The translations under genes and the position numbers were made by a program. The notes below the pieces were generated by a model. That model saw only the letters and a list, made by a program, of their open reading frames with translations, searched no databases and was not told where the DNA came from. Shown in pieces: positions 48,503 to 58,654 of a stretch of DNA of 64,000 nt (its first letter is position 1; each line of letters begins with the position of its first letter). Source of the stretch: Vanessa cardui (lineage: Eukaryota > Arthropoda > Insecta > Lepidoptera > Nymphalidae); contig NC_061140.1 in assembly GCF_905220365.1 (NCBI RefSeq), forward strand, positions 9,922,501 to 9,986,500, in the 5' to 3' direction.

Positions 48503-49227
48503 ATTACTCACAAACAAAACAATATTTTGATGTGCTTTACAGTAAGTTTGTTATAAATGCCGAAACCCGACACGCCGCCAAGTGACGCTTGCAAAATGGC
48601 GTCTCTTTTACAAAGAGGAAACGGGACTAAAAATGACGTTAGAATGCGCAGTTCCCATTGGTGTATAAGAGATGTAAACAAAGAAATCTCGGCTACTATT
48701 GGATATATTAAGTGTGAAGTTTTATAAATACAATGAGAACATACTTTTGCTTAAAGAAATGTTTTCTTTATAAAATTTTAGGAAAATATCAATAGAAGTG
48801 TATTTAATTCCATAAATTGCAATTACAAATTAGGTTTTTTGATATTGAGATATTTCTTTGAAATATTGTACAACATAATTTTATTATCTGTGTAGGTCCA
48901 TCTTTATGTTTATGTCTAGGCATTAACAATATTTGTCTTTGGCTTGCTAGTTCCTTATTTTAACCAATCATAAGTTATATATAACTTTTATTATTGGTAA
49001 TGCGGTCCTTCGGATTTATATGTTTCGTATTTTCATTGGTCATTCAATTCGGTTTTGAAAGCCTAGATTTCCACTTTTAAATATTTGTATTTTTATGGCG
49101 GTTACCCTTCATACATTGATAAAGTGAAAAATAGTTTCCAACATAAAAAAGTACTTACTCACTATAAACAAATATTTACTAAATATCGTGGACTAAAATG
49201 TAAAATGCTATTATTAAATTAATTATA
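48503..49227. promoter_or_regulatory. Divergent intergenic region between SPS1 and dah-like gene
   Basis: 725 bp between the two start codons. Just upstream of SPS1 is a less AT-rich block at about 48555-48665 holding AAAATGGCG (48592-48600), a YY1/Pho-like motif often found near transcription starts, and several CG dinucleotides. The rest is AT-rich. A shared bidirectional promoter is an inference from spacing only. Confidence 0.5.
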
Positions 49228-52200
49228 ATGAATACGTTAAAGTGGAAAAAAGTTGAAAATGAAGCGGGTTATCCGTGTTACATCGAGTAAGTGAAACAAC
49301 TTTCACTGGTTTCATGAAACTATAAATCAATTAATATATTATTTATTAAATTAAATGTTTTCAGCGAAACTAGTGGTAAGCAAAGTTATGACCATCCTCA
49401 GTTCATTAAAATTATGGATACTTTGGAGGAATACAATGACATAAAGTATAGCGCTTACCGAATCGCTTTTAAACTATATGCCTTACAAAGGAACCTTCAA
49501 GGTAAGCTTGTTGTTTACTTCCAATTATGAGAATATTATAACACCTAGTAAAAAAACGAAGTCCTGATAACATCTCCATTTCTATAACAATAAACTAGAA
49601 TAAATGGAATGCTTTGAATTACCAATTGGAATATATTATTTTCCACTTTCAAAGAAATCCTCTTTTTCTAGAAATTGATATCATTTATGGTGTTACGAAT
49701 GAGTTGTGACAAATGTATTGATTGAAATTTTTAATAAATAGCTAATTAAAACATTCCAGTGCCTCCTCTGCGCATCACTTCAGGGGTATTTGCACGTCAT
49801 CAACTAAGTTTATCGGAAAGCAGCCTGTCTCTGGATACCGCGGAATTGGAAGCTGTACTTGCTGATATTTACTTTGCTGCTGAAAAGGAAGGATTGTTCA
49901 CGGGAGATGTAGATTTGACTGTGGATCTGTTGATTAATTTGTTACTAAATGTGTATGATAAGTGAGTATATTTTTTTATAATTTATGGCGATGATAAAAC
50001 ATGCAAAAATTAAATAAAATATTTATGCAAAATAGTCTAGCGGTTATAAGACCTGAATCCTTGATTTGAAAGCCTGAATTTTTAATTGTTTTAATATATT
50101 ATTGGCAACTTTTTTCTCACCATTCTAAGGTTAATGCATTAATGTCTGATTGAAAGAAATTTATAATGGTTTTTGTTTTATTTGATTAGAATATTTAGTT
50201 AGTAAATTTATCATTTTAAATTATATACATTGATAAAAATATTTATCTAATGAATTGTACAAGTAGTTCATAGCTCTATAATTTAATAAGATGTCATAAT
50301 CATTATCATTTTAGGGATAGAACGACACCCATAAAAGTATCAGCAGCTAAAACACTTTTGATACTTTTAACTGAAGAACCTGTAGCAGAGAAATGGCTTG
50401 CTCTTGCGAATTGTTCTGCTGACCATAACGGCTGCGTATCACCCAAAAGGTTGGCGGCCTTGCTAGTTAATGTTATGGCCCTACCCAAGTACCTGGGCTG
50501 CCAGTGTGACTACCTACAGAGTGATGTAGACTCCTGTTTTGAAAAAGTAAGTAATGATTGTAGTCTACACATTAATATAATATAATAATAATAAATATGA
50601 GACAACATCACATACATTACTTTGATCCCAATGTAAGTAGCTAAAGCACTTGTGTTATGGAAATCAGAAGTAACGACGGTACAACATATATATACATATA
50701 TAGTTATATTTTTTTTTTTATTACGCTGGAAAAACGCTTTACTCGCTTCCCCCACGTGATGGAAAGTGGGGGGGTGTGTGGGACTCCCCGGAGCCCTGAA
50801 CGCCGAGTGCGCCCAAGCACACCGGGTTTACCCACTAAAAAACCAGCGGTACCCTCTCCGTCTTTCGGCGGACGCCACGGGATCGCTTACGCATGCTACC
50901 GTGACGACAGTTATATTTATACTTGGCTTATCTTTATTAATTAAAAAAAAAAAAAAAGGATTAGTTGTTAAATTCACAGTAAAATCCATGGAGATTACAT
51001 TCATAACATAAAAAAACTAGCTTTTGTTTGCTAGGAAGAAAAATAAATGAATTAGTTCATTCAGTCATTCATATCTATTAAATGAATGCTGATAACAATT
51101 GTATATATATGCGTCCCCCCAGAGCGCGGGCATGCTGGGCGTGGGCGCGCGCGGCGTGTGTGCGTGGGGCGCGGCGCGCTGCAGCAGCACGCGCTGGCTG
51201 GGCGCGCTGCGCCGCGTGGCGCTCAGCCGCCTGCCCGCGCGCGCCGGCCCCTGCGCCGCCTGTGGCAGCCCGCTCGCGCAGGTATCTCCTTCTAATAAGT
51301 ACTGGATTTGACAGTCTGTCTCTTTCCTACCCTGCCTGGGGCTACCGTGTTTTTACCCATATAGGTTTTAAAGGCAGCTGAGTGATAAATGAAGAGTAAC
51401 TAACACTCTTGACACTGGTTCGAGTTGATTGGCTTACTTCTACCCTTCAATACCCATACAAACTAAAAATTACCTTGTATAGCTTTCATGGAATTTATAC
51501 AGGTTTCCTAACATTATAGTTTTCGTTTTATTGATTTTAATCTGAAATGAATGATATTTTTGTATATCATTACTAGCTATATAGTATAATCGATTCTAAC
51601 ATTGCTGTTTGTATATAACTTTTTTCACAGGTATTAAAATTTAGGTGCTCAAAATGTAGTAATGTAATTTTCTGTGAAAATTGCTATTTATATGATAAGG
51701 ATTTATCAAGCGTTCCTGGACATAAAAAGACACATTTAGTTCAAGAAATAATCGATGGAGAGGTAAGAAAAGTCACGAGTATATCATCAGATAAAGTTTA
51801 TATTACTTACATTATTGTTAAATATTTAATTTTCATTGACATACTTATATATAAATATATAATAATATTCAGTGTTAATCTAAATTAACACTGAATCATA
51901 AATATTAAATTTAAATTGGTCACAAAACTAATGTTCATAAAAAAAACTAAATTATTCTCAGGTGAAGCCTCCAGAGTGTCTTAGTTTTATAAAAGGGATG
52001 AAGAAATTTTTTTTCTGCACAAAAACGAAGAAAAAATCTAGCAAGAAAGGTCGAAAGAATGCCGAAAAACTTGCCAATCCTGCCAAACGAAAGGAGAGTA
52101 AGCCGGCCATATTCACTTCTACAGTGGGCAAGGCCTCTGGTAACAAAGCCAACCCAGCCATAACATTACAAGATGTTATCACACAGTTGGAAAATGAAAA

Positions 52201-54927
52201 TAAGTTAGTAGAAAGATATTATATGTTTTATTTGAAAATTTATATTAAATATTCTAATGAAACCTATTCCAATTCCATTTGAAGAAATAATTTAGCTAAA
52301 AAATGTTAAAATTATAAATTTCACGCGAGTTGCTAATAGCTTATCAATATTGTACACTACTATTATGCTTAATGTCTTATTAATAATATAACACTATTCC
52401 ACTTTTATCCAATTTGAGTTTACTTCAAAAGTACTAAAAATGCACAGTCAATGATAATAAGTATGATATTGCAGCAATTGATGTACAAATTCGTTTATAT
52501 AGCTTATGTCCTCATATTTTCTATTTAATATTTTCAGGGCTATCAAAGATCTTACAGATCAATTGGAAAATGTAGTTAAAAATGACAATAACGATTTAAA
52601 AGCGAAGGTTGACGAACATTATAGACAAATATCGACACAGATTAACAGACTTAAAATGTTGAAGGTAATTTCTTTACTTATTTTTACACATAAACTCTTT
52701 TCAAGTAATGTTTTTTAATTACTGTGTTACAATAATCAGTTGATTTATACTTAACTACAATTTTTGGAATAGTAAAAATAAATTATATTAGTTTAAATAT
52801 GTGTGCGCATATACTATGCGTGCGAATGCGTGGCTTTGCATGTGCGTCCGTGAGCTAATACAACGATGAAAGCACTTTCAAGTCCATGGCATGAGACAAT
52901 TCGTATAGGCCAAAATCAACGTTTTAATTATACTGCAGTTTTTGGTTTTTAAATTAAATTATAGATGAGAATTTTTATTTAATGATTCAAGCAATATATA
53001 AAACTTGCGACCCGCCCCGGCTTCACGTGTGTAATGCTGGTACTAAATATACTACAGAAATTTCTTTTTTTTTCACTCTATTTACCATTATATACAAAAA
53101 AACTTCCTATCAAATCACTCTATCTGTTAGAAAAATTGAATCAAAATCGGTTGCATAATTTTAAAGTTTTAATCATACATAGGCACAGACGGCGGTAAGC
53201 GACTTTGTTTTATACTATGTAACGATTATTCAATTCAAATTTTTCAGGACAACTTACTTAACACCCAAAATCTTCAAGCGGATTTAAAAAGCGATAAAAA
53301 TGAAAGGCCACAGGCGTTTGACCTCTTCAGTCCTATTCCAATCGTCGATGAGAAACAATCCAAAGTGACGGATAATATTAAAAATCAACCAAGAGTTCTC
53401 AGCATGGACTCCGGGAATTTCTCAGTGGCCTCAAAACCAGATAGTCAGAATCTTTTGACAATGTCTGGAGACGCGTTGAAGCCTGTAGTGGTTCACGCTA
53501 CTTCAGACAGCATATCAACAGTGTCTATGAATGACATGAGCAATTGGTACAACGGTTAGTATATTACGCACTATAAAAAGTTTAAATTTTAGTTTTAAAA
53601 TTTCGACAAAAACTTCTTAGATATTCAATCAAAGAGTTCTAAAATGTCGGTAATGATAAAAAATTAACTTAGCATTAGTGAAATTCCAGTAGACATTTTA
53701 CCAGTTGGAACAGATTATATAATCTTATAATTTCAAAAATATTGATACAGGTGTAATTTTTTTTATTCCCATTCCAATTTTTTATATACCAACGATTAAG
53801 ATTTTCGATGGTTTTAAATACAATCAATGAATATATTCGCGGTATCAGTCATAAGTTGGGATGAGCATCGAGGGCGTGACGTCAGTGTGAAGCAACAGCT
53901 AACCCGGTCGTAACGAGGGCGTGACGTCACTGTAAAGCCATTAGCCGTTGCTAACCCGTTCCGTGACATTTCAGAAGCGGCCAGTTCCGGCTGCGCGCCG
54001 GTCGCCCCGGTCCCGTCCGGCGCGCCTGCCCGCTCTGCGCGCGACATCAACGCCGACCTCGACACGGTACTGGACCGCCTGCAACAGATACTCACGCACA
54101 ACTTCGCCATGGACGGTGAGACTGATAATGAACATTTACTCCTATACCTGTTCGAGTTGTAATAACAGAGTTATCACATTTTGCTTCTAACAACAACAAC
54201 AACAGCATGTAAATTCCCACAGCTGGGCTAAAGGCCTCCTCTCCCTTTGAGGAGAAGGTTTGGAAAATATTCCACCACTCAGTTCCAATGCGGGTTGGTG
54301 GAATACACATGTGGCAGAATTTATATGAAATTTGTCACATGCAGGTTTCCTCACGATGTTTTCCTTCACCGCAGAGCACGAGATGAATTATAAAGACAAA
54401 TTAAGCACATGAAACAGAGGTGCTTGCCTGGGTTTGAACTCGCAATCATCGGTTAAGATGCACGCGTTCTAACCACTGGGCCATCTCGACTCACTGCTTC
54501 TAACACTTATTTGATATTTAATAAAACATAACTACACTTTTGTATCTTGCATAGACTTTTCAATTCTTCCGCATATTAATATGAGATTCAAAATATTTAA
54601 ATAATATTTTTTATGAAGTAGCTAGACGTTGGGGTAAAATCGGCTATTACTAGTATTGCACCAGTTATCACAATTATTTTAGGTATTTGGTTTGCTTATA
54701 ATGATATATAAACTGACAACAATTAAAATATGCATAATTTTGTAATAAACACTTATGAATTTTAATTTCTGTGACTGACATCTGAAAGTTTTACCATTTT
54801 TGCACCAGATTCGTGTTTCGACAACAGCCAGCTGAGAGAGACGGCCAGCGAGATGGAAGGTCTGCTGGGCTCGCTCATCCGCGGCGTGGAACAACGCGCC
54901 ACGCTCACCGCTAAGGGACTCGTATAG
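49228..54927 (+). CDS. Dystrophin-superfamily protein with WW, EF-hand-like and ZZ domains (dah/dystrotelin type)
   Basis: Eleven exons: 49228-49286, 49365-49501, 49760-49961, 50315-50546, 51123-51281, 51631-51762, 51962-52203, 52538-52664, 53248-53554, 53975-54115, 54809-54927. Phases agree, giving 618 residues and a TAG stop. Order of parts: a degenerate WW domain at residues 5-35 (LKWKKVENEAGYPCYIDET, then SYDHP, so the second Trp is Tyr); two dystrophin-type EF-hand-like helical modules (YNDIKYSAYRIAFKLYALQ ... TVDLLINLLLNVYDK); a ZZ zinc finger over exons 5-6 (CAACG, CSKC, CENC, then HKKTH); a Lys-rich segment (KTKKKSSKKGRK); a coiled coil (LENENKAIKDLTDQLENV); and a Ser-rich tail with a last helical stretch. 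Dystrophin relatives link membranes to actin. Insects have dystrophin, dystrobrevin and dah; the short length and WW-EF-ZZ layout fit dah or dystrotelin best. In Drosophila, dah acts in actin furrow formation. Assignment within the superfamily is inference. Confidence 0.92.
50583..50682 (-). repeat. SINE family B, head-truncated, copy 3
   Basis: Body only (ATGAGACAACATCACATACA ... CAGAAGTAACGACGGTAC), without the tRNA-like head. Confidence 0.7.
50713..50957 (+). repeat. GC-rich retroposon-like repeat with poly(A)
   Basis: Begins near ATTACGCTGGAAAAACGC, contains CCGGAGCCCTGAACGCCGAG and CTTTCGGCGGACGCCACGGG, and is followed by AGTTATATTT (also at about 50701-50710, a possible target duplication) and A15 at 50943-50957. 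It lies in dah-like intron 4. Confidence 0.55.
53005..53222 (+). repeat. Interspersed repeat E, sense copy
   Basis: GCGACCCGCCCCGGCTTCAC through CAGACGGCGGTAAGCGACTT; same family as 14603-14842. In dah-like intron 8. Confidence 0.7.
53871..53942. promoter_or_regulatory. Two CRE palindromes in a tandem repeat, dah-like intron 9
   Basis: GAGGGCGTGACGTCAGTGT and GAGGGCGTGACGTCACTGT occur 45 bp apart; each holds the full palindrome TGACGTCA (53877-53884 and 53922-53929), the consensus CREB/ATF site. Whether it works is unknown. Confidence 0.5.
54191..54494 (-). repeat. SINE family A, full length with target-site duplication
   Basis: Antisense copy in dah-like intron 10. Flanked by a perfect 9-bp duplication TGCTTCTAA (54182-54190 and 54495-54503), showing a clean insertion. 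Confidence 0.92.
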
Positions 54928-54976
54928 ACTTACAACGGCTATTTGTTCTAGTAATAACTTAAATTTTAAACGACAC

Positions 54977-55143
54977 TTGACGAACATTATAGACAAATAT
55001 CGACACAAATTAACAGACTTAAAATGTTAAAAGGTATATTCTTTACATATTTTTACACATACATTGTCTTCGAGAGATGTTTTTTTAATTATTGTGTTAT
55101 AATAATCAGTTGATTTATACTTAAGTACAATTTTTGGAATAGT
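54977..55143 (+). pseudogene. Copy of dah-like exon 8 (3' part) and start of intron 8
   Basis: TTGACGAACATTATAGACAA and CAGACTTAAAATGTT followed by intron-like sequence to TTTTTGGAATAG match 52609-52773 closely. It begins 50 bp after the dah-like stop, so it is not coding. Confidence 0.85.
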
Positions 55144-55395
55144 TTTTTTTTTATGATGTTGGCGGACGAGCATATGGGCCACCTGATGGTAAGTGGCCCT
55201 TATTATTACGTGTTTCCCTCTTATAACCCGGGTGCCTTCAAGCGAGGCGTGAAGAGGCATCTTGCGGGCATGGCGAGGGTCACTAGTGCAGCTCTTTCTT
55301 ACTGTGCGTACTAGTCTTCTTCGCGTTTGGATTCCATTTCCACTTACCATCAGGTGGAGTGGAGTCACACGCCTAACCGGATATTATAAAAAAAA
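55143..55395. repeat. Repeat C-related element with inverted internal arms
   Basis: Starts like repeat C (GGCGGACGAGCATATGGGCC) and carries CCACCTGATGGTAAGTGG (about 55179-55196) and its complement CCACTTACCATCAGGTGG (about 55340-55357). Ends in A-rich sequence. It sits exactly at the end of the copied dah-like segment. Confidence 0.6.
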
Positions 55396-58300
55396 AATAA
55401 TAACAATTAAATGCGTGCTTCATTTGTTTGTTAAATGCCTATTCCAATAGAAGTAGGAATAAAGATAAAACTTATATTTACGTATTTCATGCGATTTGCT
55501 CATAGCTATATGGTGCACTACTAAGAGTTTTCGATAAATATTTCTTTGTATAGAATACAACACTATTACACTTATCTACTTAATTCACCTTAATTGTTCT
55601 TCCAAAGTATCGATAACAGTTCAGTTTACGTTCAAAACGTATTTTTTCCAAATCTACAATGAATATCATAGACTAATCAAGCTCTCGAGAAATAATATCG
55701 CGTCAAATATGGTTAATTTGGATTTTGTCCTTTTGTGATTGGATGATATATTTTGGGAAACATAGCGGTTCCTATCAATATAGAGTGGATTCGCAGTAAC
55801 AAATAATGATGCTTATAATTCAACAGTATAAAATCTGTAAACTAATTTTGACAGAACTAAAATACATCTTGTTAAGTAGCATTGTCATGTGAAAGAGATA
55901 GAAATGTTTTCTAGTTATCTCTAACGTTGGCTTAACCAGAATTTATTGGAGGAGGGATGTCTATGAAATTAAAATTAATCGATAAATTGGCTTTTTGTAA
56001 TATTAAATAGCAAAATCGTTGTAGTTGGGAGAGTCCTGGTAGGATCATGCGCACAATCTATTACAAATGTAAAGCGACGCTATTGATAAAAATTTATATT
56101 AAAATGGAAATTATATGATGTAATATATTGGGTAGAAATATTATGCATGAGATGCCTTAAATAAATGAGCTATATTCTTGTGTCTTCAATGCGTGTGCTG
56201 CGCCAGCTCTGGAGGTCGAAATCTAATATAGATTAATTACTATTATGGTTGTTTAGTTATTTTTTTTAAATATACTGAATCTTATTATAAAGTACGACTT
56301 TTACAGATGGTAGGCTCCGAGTAGTTTTGATTAGGTGCCTAATGGCTACTAGAATAGTGGGACTTCAGCTTTCAAGATTAACTGAAGTATGGTTACCCTT
56401 GAAGGGTTCTATCATCTTGGACTCGTGGTTAGAGCCATTTGACGTAAATATGTAATAGATTATATTTCTAACTGCGCTAATAGTTAATATCTATGAGCAA
56501 AAGTCACTTTCCCGTCGGGTGGTCATTTTGCTTGTTTCGTTGTGTATCGATATATGTAATGTTAAGTTATCAGTTTTATTTCAGAAAACCTACTGTTTTC
56601 TATTGTGAAGTTTATAAGTTCAAACAAAGGAGCCTTTCGTTTTTTCATTTGACGCAGAGGAATGTTACTTTTTTTACTTTTTGCTCAAATATTGTTTTTA
56701 AGGAAATAAAGCATTCCATTATTCTTAATGTTAGATACACTTACTTTATTTCTCGAAATTTTATATTTAATTTTTTAATGCCGGTAAATCTGTCAGTCTT
56801 ATTATTATCATTTATGGAATTTACAGTTTTCTTGAATTTGTCTATGTGACCATTTTTCAAGTCATAATAACAAAATGCAGTCAGACAGTATAAAATACTT
56901 TGTGCCTCACATTTAAAATTATTTAGAATAAAATACTCACTAACAGTAATCCAAACTCACCATAAGTACAAATATCTTAAACTTGTAAGTACTTAACATT
57001 GCCGTCCCACAGAATCAGGTGCTCAGTTTAATTTATGGATCTGATTAGTTGTAAAAAAAAAAAACTATTATTTAGAAAAATAACATGCCATATATTTTAT
57101 AAAAATTTACATACTGATGTGTATATTATTAATTAATAAAATATATAGTATAAATTACGTACATCTCATTAATATAATGTTAAAATTATATGGTTCTTAT
57201 TAATAATCTAAGTTTATGGATTAAGCGTAAGAGGAGTAATCTATTTACGAGAAATTATATTTCGATTGTCGGAATACAAACTTTTTGCTTTAATTTTTTT
57301 TTTAATTTACGTGGTTGTGATGTACTGGACCTTAATTAGAATTCACAGATAAAATACTGTTTTCATCGAAATTGTCACTGATACTTTTCTATTGCTTTGT
57401 GATATTATATTATGTATAAATTCCATATATATATATATATTGTAACTGTAAAGTTTTCTGTGCTACATTATCTCTTAATTTTTACTTTTGACATAGAATT
57501 TATAAAACAGAATCTTCAGTTATTGTTAATATATTCAATAACATTTTATCACAAGCCACGTTTTTCTTAAATACGGACTGTAAATCTGTTCCTTATAATG
57601 TAAAGATATTTTAATTTTTAAACAACAACAAGTTTTAAGACAGTTTCAGAAATACGATAACGAAATACGTAAATGATGTCAGAAAGACTAATTAAATTAA
57701 TTGTTGTAAATGACAGAGATAGACATAGTCGCCTCTATTCTGTGAACTTTTTATTCTTTTCTAATTTCACATGATTTTAATAATACGTATAGTAATACGT
57801 TTCTGATGTTATTAGTACCAAGAAAAGGATAATTAATAATCTATTTTGTTGTATGCGTCTTTTTATTATATATATCGTGTTTAGTGCTAATATGTTATTG
57901 AATATTTCTTAATAAATAAACTTATTATATTTTAATTCTTCAAAGTATTTTAATATTGTTTTAGTGACAATGTTTATGTAAAACCAACGCACGCCTTAAA
58001 ACTAAGAACGCAATTAGATTGCATCGACACAACCTAGATTACTTAAAATGTAAAAATATAATTATAAAATAATCCATTTACAAATAATATATGTATAATT
58101 GCATTAATAAATGAATATCTTAATGGACGGTTTTTATTTTCTAATAATATCTACATTTGGATATAATTCTTATATTATTAAAAAAGTATTTAACAAAGTC
58201 TTCTTGTGATAGCGACTCGTTTAATTCAATGTTATTTGATAAAATTATTACAAAAAAAAAAATCTAAATAAATTTTCTAATTTATAATGGACTTATTATT

Positions 58301-58654
58301 TTTGAAATAAAATTGACGGATAACTATTATGTATTCGGTAAATCATTATAAAAATGGGTGCTATACTAACCCATTTCATAGATTATAGACACAGATTAAT
58401 TATCTGTATTTTTTCTTTAAATGTCAGGTATAATTCAGACTATTATCAAAAAGGTCATATTTATAAATTATTAAATAGTAACCCATATCATAACACTTTT
58501 TAATTACGGAAATAAGGACGAAGTTGCTTGATACGAGTTCATTCGATATCTGTCGGCTGTATATCATTTACCAAATTCCAATAAAAATATTGAATTTTTA
58601 TAATGAAAATTTTAATGTCGCTTTTCAAAAATGTTGATTGTAAAGGCACTTAAT

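Larger units (their letters stand above)
54928..58654. other. Convergent intergenic region dah-like/hillarin
   Basis: Contains copied dah-like sequence (54977-55143 and about 55430-55640), a repeat at 55143-55395, then about 3 kb of AT-rich DNA with no supported gene. A 118-codon open frame at 56493-56849 is Phe/Ile/Leu-rich and AT-driven. Confidence 0.5.

Noticed and set aside
48503..48517. Five-residue N-terminal extension of SPS1
   Set aside because: The upstream codon at 48517 is TTG, not ATG. The ATG at 48502 matches the usual MSY start of insect SPS1.
51082..51381. Overlapping Ala/Arg-rich open frames in several frames
   Set aside because: All are shadows of the GC-rich dah-like exon 5 (51123-51281), whose frame is set by splice phase and the ZZ cysteines.
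54977..55143. Alternative exon of the dah-like gene
   Set aside because: It resembles exon 8 but lies after the stop codon, lacks the exon's 5' half and acceptor, and keeps intron sequence.
56493..56849. 118-codon open frame on the plus strand
   Set aside because: Phe/Ile/Leu-rich, driven by AT composition, no recognised domain and no splice partners.
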